A DNA stretch of 64,000 nt from Gudongella oleilytica (GTDB taxonomy: Bacteria > Bacillota > Clostridia > Tissierellales > Tissierellaceae). This document shows, one piece after another, positions 52,770 to 60,285 of this stretch. A program made the position numbers and the translations under genes. Numbering within the stretch: position 1 is the stretch's first letter; each line of letters begins with the position of its first letter. The DNA lies in contig NZ_CP035130.1 in the NCBI RefSeq assembly GCF_004101785.1, forward strand, positions 1,240,001-1,304,000. The letters run 5' to 3'. The notes under the pieces were generated by a model. The model made no database searches and was not told where the DNA came from. It saw only the letters and a list, made by a program, of their open reading frames with translations.

Positions 52770-53999
52770 TCAATCCTCCCTGGGCTTTCTTATGAGATCG
52801 AACCTTTCAACAGGCTGCATTGTTTTAAGCCTTAGTATCTGCTGGGGGTGAGGCGCTACATCTATAGGAACGTTCTCCTCGTCCCACATTTCCCCGATTG
52901 TCTGAACGAAATAGTCCTTTCCAGGTCCGAATACTTCTATCTCCTCACCGACGAACATCCTGTTCCTTTGTTCAACAGTTGCTATGCCTGATTCCTTGTC
53001 ATAATCCAGCACCATTCCTACAAAGTCATAGCATCTAAGGTATGAGCTGGTTCCATATACATGGTCCTCGGTTCCCGGTTTCTTGAAGAAGAAGCCAGTT
53101 GTAAAGTCCCGGTGGCTGACCTTTTGGATCTCAGTAAGCCATGCAGGATCGTATTTGTAGTTTTCAGGATCCTTAAGGTAAGCATCTAATGCCATACGGT
53201 AGGATCTGATTACTGTTGCGACATAATAGGAGCTCTTTACCCTGCCCTCGATCTTAAGGCTGTGGATGCCTGCCTCTATGACCTCCGGAAGGTGTTCCAG
53301 CATACAGAGATCCTTGGAGTTGAAGAGAAACGTTCCCTCCTCGTGCTCCTCTATTGGGAAGTACTGTCCGGGTCTTTTTTCTTCAACCACATGGTATTTG
53401 TATCTGCAGGGCTGGGCACAGTCGCCCATGTTGGCATCCCTGCCAGTCATGTAGTTGCTTATAAGGCATCTTCCCGAATAGCTCATGCACATTGCCCCGT
53501 GGACGAAGCACTCTATATCCATGTCATCGGGAAGTCTCCTGGTTATATTTGTTATCTCCTCCAGTGAAAGTTCTCTGGCAAGTACGATACGTCTTACACC
53601 AAGGCCATGCCAGAACATTATGGTTTCGTAGTTTGTTACGCTTGCCTGTGTGCTTATATGGATCTCCATATTTGGAGTTGTTCTCTTGATTACTGTAAAC
53701 ATTCCGGGATCTGATACTATGAAGGCGTCAACTCCTGCCTCCTCCAGCTCCTTTGCATACTCCTCGATCCCCTCCATGTCCTTGTCGTGGGGAACGATGT
53801 TAAGTGTTACGTATACCTTTTTCCCTCTGTCATGGGCAAACAATACGCCCTCCCTGATCTGATCAAGGGTAAAGTTCTTTGAAGCCTTACGCATTCCGAA
53901 GGCCTCTCCGCCCAGGTATACGGCATCTGCCCCGTATATTATCGCCATTTTCAGTTTTTCCAAATCGCCGGCTGGTGCCAGCAGCTCTACTTTCTTCAA
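52770..53999 (-). CDS. trhP: TrhP, U32-family tRNA U34 hydroxylation protein
   Basis: 409-residue U32-family protein that makes 5-hydroxyuridine at tRNA position 34 using prephenate. The U32 signature, CFVHGAMCMSYSGRCLISN, and the cluster cysteines DCAQPCR are intact. A single gene represents what is two in Bacillus (yrrN, yrrO); this one resembles yrrO. TTG start with AAGGAGG upstream; overlaps trmR by a few bases, so the two enzymes are translated together. Confidence 0.9.
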   Translation of the reverse strand: MKKVELLAPAGDLEKLKMAIIYGADAVYLGGEAFGMRKASKNFTLDQIREGVLFAHDRGKKVYVTLNIVPHDKDMEGIEEYAKELEEAGVDAFIVSDPGMFTVIKRTTPNMEIHISTQASVTNYETIMFWHGLGVRRIVLARELSLEEITNITRRLPDDMDIECFVHGAMCMSYSGRCLISNYMTGRDANMGDCAQPCRYKYHVVEEKRPGQYFPIEEHEEGTFLFNSKDLCMLEHLPEVIEAGIHSLKIEGRVKSSYYVATVIRSYRMALDAYLKDPENYKYDPAWLTEIQKVSHRDFTTGFFFKKPGTEDHVYGTSSYLRCYDFVGMVLDYDKESGIATVEQRNRMFVGEEIEVFGPGKDYFVQTIGEMWDEENVPIDVAPHPQQILRLKTMQPVERFDLIRKPRED

Positions 54000-54649
54000 T
54001 AGTTTGCCTCCTTGCAGGTTATTGCGACTCCGTCACCTATTGGTATCACTGATGAGATGTAGCCTTCAAGGTTATTTATTCTCTCAAGATAGTCCCTGAG
54101 TCTGTTAACTATAGTTCTTTTTCTTCTCATCACGAGGCTGTCCTCTGCCACCATACCCTTGTATAGCACGTTGTCTGAGACGATCATCCCTCCAGGCTTA
54201 AGAAGCGCTGAGGCATAGTCAAAGAACTCCATATAGTGTCCCTTGGCTGCATCGAGAAATATGAAATCATAGGAGCCTGACAGATGCGGGAAGGTTTCAA
54301 GGGCATCCCCCGGGATGACCTTAATGCTTTTTTCATAGCCTGCTCTTTTTATGTTTTCAAGCGCTATCGGGATTATTTCCTGGTTTCTTTCAAGACTTGT
54401 GATCGTCCATCCACTTTCAAGGCACTCCCCCATAAGTATGGCTGAATAGCCTATTGCAGTCCCTACCTCAAGGACTGCTGCAGGTTTATGGATCCTTAAA
54501 AGAGTCCTTAGAAGCTGACCAACCTCCGGTTGAACTATGGGAACATGGTTCTCCTCGGCGTAAGCTTCCAGCTCCTGTAAAAGAGGTGAGCTTTTAGGAG
54601 TCAGCTCCCTTATATAGGTTGTGATGTAGTCTTCATTTATATGAGCCAT
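53996..54649 (-). CDS. trmR: TrmR, tRNA 5-hydroxyuridine methyltransferase
   Basis: 217-residue class I O-methyltransferase (YrrM family) that converts ho5U34 to mo5U34. SAM site VLEVGTAIGYSAI, then LDAAKGHY and SDNVLYKG. Coupled to trhP, its substrate maker. ATG 54649 chosen; the frame to 54688 overlaps queT. Confidence 0.9.
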   Translation of the reverse strand: MAHINEDYITTYIRELTPKSSPLLQELEAYAEENHVPIVQPEVGQLLRTLLRIHKPAAVLEVGTAIGYSAILMGECLESGWTITSLERNQEIIPIALENIKRAGYEKSIKVIPGDALETFPHLSGSYDFIFLDAAKGHYMEFFDYASALLKPGGMIVSDNVLYKGMVAEDSLVMRRKRTIVNRLRDYLERINNLEGYISSVIPIGDGVAITCKEANY

Positions 54650-54650
54650 T

Positions 54651-55142
54651 TTACCATTCCCTGTATTTTGATGCCTTTTCGTAGACATAGAGAATAAGGC
54701 TTCCGAATATGGAGACGCTTACAAGCTCTCCTGCAGTTATTCCAAGCACTGTGTATAGGTATGGGATCTTGGTGAAATAGGATACCCAGATCGACACGAT
54801 GACTCCGTTTAACAGGATAGGCGGCAGCATACCTATGTATTTGTTTTTTGCCTTTGAGGTAAGATATGCTGCTATAAGAGTTACAAGTGAGCCTCCTATA
54901 ATGTCAACGAGTCCAAAGCCTGAATAGGGTGCCAACAGAAAGTTGGCCAGGAGAACTCCGATAAAAAGACCTGGCACCGCTGCAGATTCGACTAAGGGGA
55001 GCAGCGTAAGCCCCTCTGCGATTCTTAACTGAACTGGTCCAAATGTCAGGTTAGCCATTGGAAATGGCAGAGCCTGAAGAAGAACCAGAACTAAGTATAT
55101 GGCAGCTATCAAGCTTGCCTTGGTTAGGTATCTAATGTTCAT
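54651..55142 (-). CDS. queT: QueT-type queuosine-precursor transporter
   Basis: 163-residue ECF S-component with about five membrane helices; the LTFGPVQLRIAEGLTLLPL and GFGLVDIIGGS segments match QueT, which brings in preQ0/preQ1 or queuine. Needs shared EcfAA'T modules coded elsewhere. No preQ1 riboswitch is visible in the short 18-bp gap upstream. Stop is 1 bp before trmR. Confidence 0.85.
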   Translation of the reverse strand: MNIRYLTKASLIAAIYLVLVLLQALPFPMANLTFGPVQLRIAEGLTLLPLVESAAVPGLFIGVLLANFLLAPYSGFGLVDIIGGSLVTLIAAYLTSKAKNKYIGMLPPILLNGVIVSIWVSYFTKIPYLYTVLGITAGELVSVSIFGSLILYVYEKASKYREW

Positions 55143-55160
55143 GATATCATTCCTTCCCTG

Positions 55161-55754
55161 CTATAGATTCAGTATCAGCGGGACTAAAACCGGAACTGCA
55201 GAGGTGCAGATTACTCCGGATATAAATGCTATTATTGCCGTTTCAGGATCCGTGGACCTGGAGACGATCGGCAGCCCAGTATCCATGGCCGTTGCGCCAG
55301 CAGGAGCGATGGCTTCAAGAAAGCCAAGCTTTTTGGCCACCGTAGGTATGATAATAAATGCTATTAGCTCTCTTGTTACATTGGCGATAAATGCCATGGC
55401 TGATAGCTGACTTGAATAATTTGCAACGAGGATAGATGAGAGTGTGTACCATCCAAGTCCGGCACCTATTGCACCTGCCTCGTTGAATGGCATACCAAGA
55501 ACGATCCCTGCAACTGCTGAGCCTGCTATGCTCCCGATAATGATGGCTAAAGGTATAAACAGTATCCTGAATCCGATTGCCTTTATTCTGCCGAATACAG
55601 ATCGGTTAAGCCCGATATCTATCCCGACAAAAAACAGCAGAAGCATAAGCCCGATGTCGATAACAAGATCAGTGTATGCAAGAGCTCCCTGAGGAAGGAT
55701 GAACATTCCCATAAGAGCTCCAACAGCTACTGCTAAGAGTATCCTAAGGGTCAT
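55161..55754 (-). CDS. LysO lysine exporter, C-terminal part
   Basis: 197-residue polytopic protein of the LysO/YbjE (DUF340) family, containing the larger second half of the exporter (GIDIGLNRSVF, GAIGAGLGWYTLSS, TAMDTGLPIVSRSTDPE). Starts inside the end of the N-terminal gene (4-bp overlap), so the two halves form one complex. LysO exports lysine and toxic analogues. Confidence 0.88.
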   Translation of the reverse strand: MTLRILLAVAVGALMGMFILPQGALAYTDLVIDIGLMLLLFFVGIDIGLNRSVFGRIKAIGFRILFIPLAIIIGSIAGSAVAGIVLGMPFNEAGAIGAGLGWYTLSSILVANYSSQLSAMAFIANVTRELIAFIIIPTVAKKLGFLEAIAPAGATAMDTGLPIVSRSTDPETAIIAFISGVICTSAVPVLVPLILNL

Positions 55755-56041
55755 TTTGCACTACCTCCTGTAACAAATCTTTTTACAAGAAGAACTCCCA
55801 GGATGCTGAAGCTGATGGTGAATATGCTCATTACTACTGCTCTGTATCCGATTTGAAGGAAGGAATCAATTACGCCCTGATCCATCCCGATCTTTACTCC
55901 CATTACCCCCAGCAACAAAAGAAGACAGGCAGTCTGGATGCTGCCCAGTCTTTTCTTCAGCTGTTCGCCAAGGCTTGCTCTGGCTCCAACCAAAGCTCCC
56001 AGCATGATGACTGCCAGGTACATTATAAGTCTTGTACCCAT
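55751..56041 (-). CDS. LysO lysine exporter, N-terminal part
   Basis: 96-residue membrane protein with three helices, equal to the first quarter of E. coli LysO. Split lysO is common in Clostridia, so this is not a frameshift in a single gene; both ends have proper starts and stops. Confidence 0.85.
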   Translation of the reverse strand: MGTRLIMYLAVIMLGALVGARASLGEQLKKRLGSIQTACLLLLLGVMGVKIGMDQGVIDSFLQIGYRAVVMSIFTISFSILGVLLVKRFVTGGSAK

Positions 56042-56059
56042 TCGTATTCTCCTTTTGTC

Positions 56060-57721
56060 CTATACCTCCATAATGATAGGCAATATCATAGGATTTCTCT
56101 TTATTGTTGTATAGAGGAAGGTCCTCAGGTCATCCCTTATGTTGGACTTTATTGCAGACCAGTCCTTGATCTTCTTTGCTTCACAGGCTTCAAGGGTCTC
56201 CTTTACTACCCGTCTTGCTTCGACCATAAGGTCCTCGGATTCCCTGACGTAGACGAAGCCTCTGGAAACCAGATCAGGTCCTGCTGCTACGATGCCCTTC
56301 TCCTTGTCCATGGTCACTACGACTACTATGAGTCCATCCTCTGAAAGGTGCTTTCTGTCCCTTAATACTATATTTCCAACGTCGCCGACTCCAAGGCCGT
56401 CCACCAGAATATGTCCCGACGGCACCATCTGCCCGAGATTTGCTTCGTTTTTTGACAGCTCCAGGGTCTGACCGTTCTCGAGGATAAAGATGTTTTCTCT
56501 TGGCGTTCCAAGTGCTTCACTTATGTCGGCGTGCATCTTTAGGTGCTTAGTCTCACCGTGGACAGGAATAAAAAACTTCGGCTTTACAAGACTGTGCATA
56601 AGCTTCAGCTCTTCCTGGCAGGCGTGGCCTGATACGTGGATGTCCTCGTATGCCTCAAATACTACCTCTACACCTTTCCCCAGAAGGTTATTTATTACTT
56701 TAGATACGGTTTTTTCGTTTCCCGGTATCGGTGTTGCCGATATTATGACAAGGTCATCGCTCATAAGATCGATCTGTCTGTGCTCATTTGATGCGACCCT
56801 TGTCAGGGCGCTCATTGGCTCTCCTTGAGACCCGGTCATTATCAGGACGATCTCGTCCTTTCTGTATTTGTTCATGTCCTTTATGTCTATTATCGTGCCC
56901 TCGTTGAAGCGAAGGTATCCAAGCTCCGAGGCGACCGTGGTCACGTTGACCATGGATCTTCCGGACATTATTACCTTACGGTCATTAAGCTCCGCTGCAT
57001 CTATGATCTGCTGAACCCTGTGCACGTTTGAGGCGAAGGTAGCGACGATTATCCTTCCCTTTGCCTTGTAGAAAAGGTTCCGGAAGGTTTCCCCGACTGT
57101 TCTTTCACTCATTGAATAGCCCGGTCTCGTAACATTGGTCGAGTCTGACAATAGTGCCAGGACCCCTTTATTTCCAAGCTCGGCGAACCTGTTAAGGTCT
57201 ATTTTGTCCGAGGTTATTGGTGTAAAGTCCACTTTGAAGTCGCCAGTCTGGATAACTGTTCCAACCGGGCTTGTCAGCGCGATGGCCGCACTGTCCGGTA
57301 TGCTGTGGGTAGTTCGTATGAATTCCACTTCAAAATGGCCCAGCTTTATCTTCTCTCCGTGAGCCACCACATTCAGCTGTGCATTTGGCAGGTTGTGCTC
57401 CTTCAGCTTGTTGTTCAGCAAGCCCAAAGTCAGCTTGGTCCCGTAAATGGGGATGTCAAGCTTTTTCAGAACATAGGGAATAGCCCCAATATGGTCCTCA
57501 TGACCATGGGTCAATACCAATCCCTTTATTTTCTCCTTGTTCTTGATCAGGTAGGAAATGTCCGGTATGACTATGTCTACTCCGAGCATTTCATCCTCGG
57601 GAAATGTCATGCCACAGTCCACGATTACTATTGAATCCTTGTATTCGTGAACGGTTATGTTTTTCCCGATCTCTCCCAATCCACCCAACGGGATAATTTT
57701 CAGTTTATTTTGTTTTGCCAC
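56060..57721 (-). CDS. rnj: Ribonuclease J
   Basis: 553-residue metallo-beta-lactamase/beta-CASP RNase with endonuclease and 5'-3' exonuclease activity. Zinc ligands THGHEDHIG, VHGETKHL and GDFKVD, plus the C-terminal domain, are present. GTG start with AAGGAG upstream. Central to mRNA turnover in Gram-positives; only one copy is seen here, so J1 or J2 cannot be told apart. Confidence 0.93.
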   Translation of the reverse strand: MAKQNKLKIIPLGGLGEIGKNITVHEYKDSIVIVDCGMTFPEDEMLGVDIVIPDISYLIKNKEKIKGLVLTHGHEDHIGAIPYVLKKLDIPIYGTKLTLGLLNNKLKEHNLPNAQLNVVAHGEKIKLGHFEVEFIRTTHSIPDSAAIALTSPVGTVIQTGDFKVDFTPITSDKIDLNRFAELGNKGVLALLSDSTNVTRPGYSMSERTVGETFRNLFYKAKGRIIVATFASNVHRVQQIIDAAELNDRKVIMSGRSMVNVTTVASELGYLRFNEGTIIDIKDMNKYRKDEIVLIMTGSQGEPMSALTRVASNEHRQIDLMSDDLVIISATPIPGNEKTVSKVINNLLGKGVEVVFEAYEDIHVSGHACQEELKLMHSLVKPKFFIPVHGETKHLKMHADISEALGTPRENIFILENGQTLELSKNEANLGQMVPSGHILVDGLGVGDVGNIVLRDRKHLSEDGLIVVVVTMDKEKGIVAAGPDLVSRGFVYVRESEDLMVEARRVVKETLEACEAKKIKDWSAIKSNIRDDLRTFLYTTIKRNPMILPIIMEV

Positions 57722-57753
57722 TTTACCACTCCTTGTTTTTCTCTAAAATTCTT

Positions 57754-58203
57754 TCATTTATTCTTACATTTTTTGCATATCCCGTAGAATTTGACATTGT
57801 GATCCCGGATAACAAACCCTTCCTCTTTTTCGATCTCATCCTCAAGGGCTTCAAGAAGATCCAGCTTCACCTCAGTCACGCTTCCACATTCTGTGCATAT
57901 TAAATGATGATGGTGATGATTCTCGTTGCCGAGATTCAGTTCGTAACGACTCACTCCATCGTCAAAATTAATCCTGTATACTATCCCCAGCCTTTCAAAA
58001 AGCTGGAGTGTCCTGTAAACAGTGGCTATGCCCACATCCTTGCTTTCACGGGCAACTATTCCGTGTACCTCTTCGCAGCTCAAATGAGACTCCTTGTTCT
58101 CCAAAAGGATCCTAAGGACGTCCTCTCTTTGATTTGTGTATTTGTAGCCTCGTTTCTGCAGCTGATCCATGTAGCCTTTAATGGTGGTTTCCACTGTTTT
58201 CAC
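57754..58203 (-). CDS. Fur-family transcriptional regulator
   Basis: 149-residue metalloregulator: winged helix (EVHGIVARES, VYRTLQLFERLG), the His-rich segment HHHHH, and the structural zinc cysteines CTEC and CKKC. Member type (Fur, Zur or PerR) cannot be decided. The start may be GTG 58203 or a GTG nine bases further in. In the alaS-ireB-ruvX-DUF1292-fur order typical for Clostridia. Confidence 0.9.
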   Translation of the reverse strand: MKTVETTIKGYMDQLQKRGYKYTNQREDVLRILLENKESHLSCEEVHGIVARESKDVGIATVYRTLQLFERLGIVYRINFDDGVSRYELNLGNENHHHHHLICTECGSVTEVKLDLLEALEDEIEKEEGFVIRDHNVKFYGICKKCKNK

Positions 58204-58208
58204 CCGCC

Positions 58209-58460
58209 TTATTGTAAATGCTCTCTGCTTAGCTCTTCGTAGGCTGATTTTACCTCCTCGAACTCTTCCTCGTCATCTATAGTAACAAATATGGGTTCTC
58301 CGTCCTGGTCCAGCTCAAGCTTCAATAGATAGGTCATTGTGTCCAGCTGGTCAGCATTCAACAGTGCAACGTAATCGGTATCGTCCAGGCTGAATTTCGC
58401 CTTGACGAGGAACTCGATCTCATTTCCAAGCTCGTCATAAAATACATGTTTTTCAGTCAT
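58209..58460 (-). CDS. DUF1292 protein
   Basis: 83-residue acidic beta-rich protein, the YrzB-type DUF1292 family (EFLVKAKFSLDDTDYVALL). Conserved between ruvX and fur in Firmicutes; role unknown. Confidence 0.88.
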   Translation of the reverse strand: MTEKHVFYDELGNEIEFLVKAKFSLDDTDYVALLNADQLDTMTYLLKLELDQDGEPIFVTIDDEEEFEEVKSAYEELSREHLQ

Positions 58461-58471
58461 GATATCCTCCT

Positions 58472-58882
58472 TTACTTTGAATCGAGATAAGTTTGCAGGA
58501 TATAGGATGCTGCCACTTTGTCGATAATGTTTTTTCTTTCCTCTCGCCTTATGTCACCCTCAATAAGTACTCTTTCGGCAGACACTGTGCTTAGTCTTTC
58601 GTCTACATATATCAGCTCGATCTTAAATTTGTTTTTAATCTTTTCGCCGACCATTTTTGCCATTTCACCCGAAGGACCAATTGTTCCGTTCATGTTATAA
58701 GGCATTCCGACAACGACCTTTCTGACCTGGTATTGATCAAGCAGGGCCTCGATAGCCTCAAGGTCTTTTTTCTTGCTTTCCCTCTCAATGGTTGTGAGAG
58801 GCTGAGCCGTTATGCCCAATGGATCGCTTATTGCGACTCCTATTCTCTTTGTTCCAACGTCCAAGCCTAAAATTCTCTCCAT
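58472..58882 (-). CDS. ruvX: RuvX (YqgF), putative Holliday-junction resolvase / pre-16S rRNA nuclease
   Basis: 136-residue RNase-H-fold protein with the N-terminal GLDVGTKRIGVAIS and the DERLST acidic site. YqgF processes the 5' end of 16S rRNA in E. coli, while the resolvase role is less certain. Conserved with alaS and ireB, although the aldo/keto reductase now lies between. Confidence 0.92.
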   Translation of the reverse strand: MERILGLDVGTKRIGVAISDPLGITAQPLTTIERESKKKDLEAIEALLDQYQVRKVVVGMPYNMNGTIGPSGEMAKMVGEKIKNKFKIELIYVDERLSTVSAERVLIEGDIRREERKNIIDKVAASYILQTYLDSK

Positions 58883-58903
58883 ACTCTCTCCATTATATCA
58901 TTA

Positions 58904-59851
58904 TCAAATAACTTTTATACAAAATTCCGGACAAACTGTGGCACAATATCCGCAAAGGATGCATTTATCGTTTGGGACCGCCATTCCGTCAATTACAGTT
59001 ATGCCTCCCTGCTGGCATCTGCTCTCGCAGTTCCCGCAGCCCTGACAGTAATCCTGAACTATAAGCCTTCTGTTTGATCTGTTTATCTTTTCCTTTGTAT
59101 TTTCTTCTATATACCCACTTTGCAGCATTTGAACAGCCGCGTCGACCTCTTCAGTCGACTGCAGGCCTATTGCTATTGAATGAAGCTCCTTCATATCTCT
59201 TAAAAAACCTATGGCCTCCTCAGCACGCTTTATGAGATGTCCTCCTCCAAGAGGCTTCATGCTGTAAATGCCACGACCTTCTTTATGGCAAGCTTTAATC
59301 GCTTCTACCATATCGTCCCTGGTGCCGTCATGGATCCCGATGCCGTCTACGTTAAGCAGGGGGTGGACTATGTCAAGCTCCCTGTATTTAAGGAATCCCC
59401 TTACCCCTGCCACTTTGTGGGTCGATATCCCGACAGCCCTTACCTTGCCCTGATCTCTTGCCTTTAAAAGGTACTCAATGGCAGGGTAGTGCCCTCTTAT
59501 TGTATGCTCACTTTCCTGCTCGTGAAGTAAAAATATATCTATATAATCAGTCTGAAGCTCCTTCAAAGCTTTATGCAAGCTGTCCTCTGCCAGCTTTTCA
59601 GTATAAGCATAGGTTTTAGTGGCAATTACATAATCACTTCTTATTATACCCTGGATCCCTCTTCTGATATATTCATAATTTTCGTATATCTCCGCTGTAT
59701 CTATGAAGTTGATACCTTTTTCGTAGGCGTATCTGATGAGCCTTGCGCCCTCATCCAGGCTTAGATTTGCCTGAAAGGGGGTCATGGTGAGGGAACCGAA
59801 GCAAAGCCCGGATACCTCTATGTCAGTATTGCCCAATCGTCTTCTTTCCAC
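58904..59851 (-). CDS. Aldo/keto reductase with C-terminal 2x[4Fe-4S] domain
   Basis: 315-residue oxidoreductase. Residues 1-265 form the AKR barrel with catalytic Asp and Tyr in IDTAEIYENYE and Lys in IATKTYAY; residues 270-315 hold two ferredoxin-type cysteine sets (CQGCGNCESRC and CILCGYCATVC). Similar fusions are common in Clostridia. Substrate unknown. It lies between ireB and ruvX, where no gene is usual. GTG start with GGAAAC upstream. Confidence 0.88.
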   Translation of the reverse strand: MERRRLGNTDIEVSGLCFGSLTMTPFQANLSLDEGARLIRYAYEKGINFIDTAEIYENYEYIRRGIQGIIRSDYVIATKTYAYTEKLAEDSLHKALKELQTDYIDIFLLHEQESEHTIRGHYPAIEYLLKARDQGKVRAVGISTHKVAGVRGFLKYRELDIVHPLLNVDGIGIHDGTRDDMVEAIKACHKEGRGIYSMKPLGGGHLIKRAEEAIGFLRDMKELHSIAIGLQSTEEVDAAVQMLQSGYIEENTKEKINRSNRRLIVQDYCQGCGNCESRCQQGGITVIDGMAVPNDKCILCGYCATVCPEFCIKVI

Positions 59852-59875
59852 TTCCGGTTTCCTTTCGTTTCTTTA

Positions 59876-59910
59876 CATAAAGAGGATGGATAGCCCTGTG
59901 CCATCCATCC
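59876..59910 (-). terminator. Probable terminator after ireB
   Basis: 10-bp stem with one mismatch (59884-59893 with 59901-59910), followed on the minus strand by TCTTTATG. Just past the IreB stop. Confidence 0.5.
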
Positions 59911-59918
59911 ATTCAAAG

Positions 59919-60182
59919 TCAGTCTTTAGTGCATTTCAAGTATGCCCGAAGTATTTCCTCCAATAGCTCGTCCCGCTCGATCTTTCTTATGATCGTTCGG
60001 GCGTTGTTGTGGCTTGTAATATAGGTGGGATCTCCTGAAAGGATGTACCCGATGATCTGATTGATGGGATTGTATCCCTTTTCCTCCAGTGAGTTGAAAA
60101 CAGAAATCAGTATTTCTCTGGGCTCTGTAAGTGTTTCCTTAGTGGCTTCGAATTTCACGGTTTCGTTCATTTTATCGTTCAC
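59919..60182 (-). CDS. ireB: IreB-family regulatory phosphoprotein
   Basis: 87-residue IreB/UPF0297 protein with the family patterns [26 protein letters not shown] and [11 protein letters not shown]. In Enterococcus it is phosphorylated by the IreK kinase and controls intrinsic cephalosporin resistance. GTG 60182 is the likely start (GGGGTGG upstream), an ATG at 60170 being possible. Always next to alaS and ruvX. Confidence 0.92.
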   Translation of the reverse strand: MNDKMNETVKFEATKETLTEPREILISVFNSLEEKGYNPINQIIGYILSGDPTYITSHNNARTIIRKIERDELLEEILRAYLKCTKD

Positions 60183-60215
60183 AGTACCACCCCTTTAACT
60201 ATTATAACATAATCA

Positions 60216-60285
60216 GTGAATAGTGAATAGTGAATAGTGCATTGTGAATTGTGAATTGTGAATTGTGAATTGTTAATTGTGAATT
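60216..60285. repeat. Heptanucleotide tandem repeat between alaS and ireB
   Basis: Ten 7-bp units in a row, first GTGAATA three times, then GTGCATT, four GTGAATT, GTTAATT and GTGAATT. It touches the alaS stop codon. Confidence 0.85.

Noticed and set aside
55161-56041. Frameshifted lysO pseudogene
   Set aside because: Both frames have proper starts and stops with a 4-bp overlap, a form known in other Clostridia.
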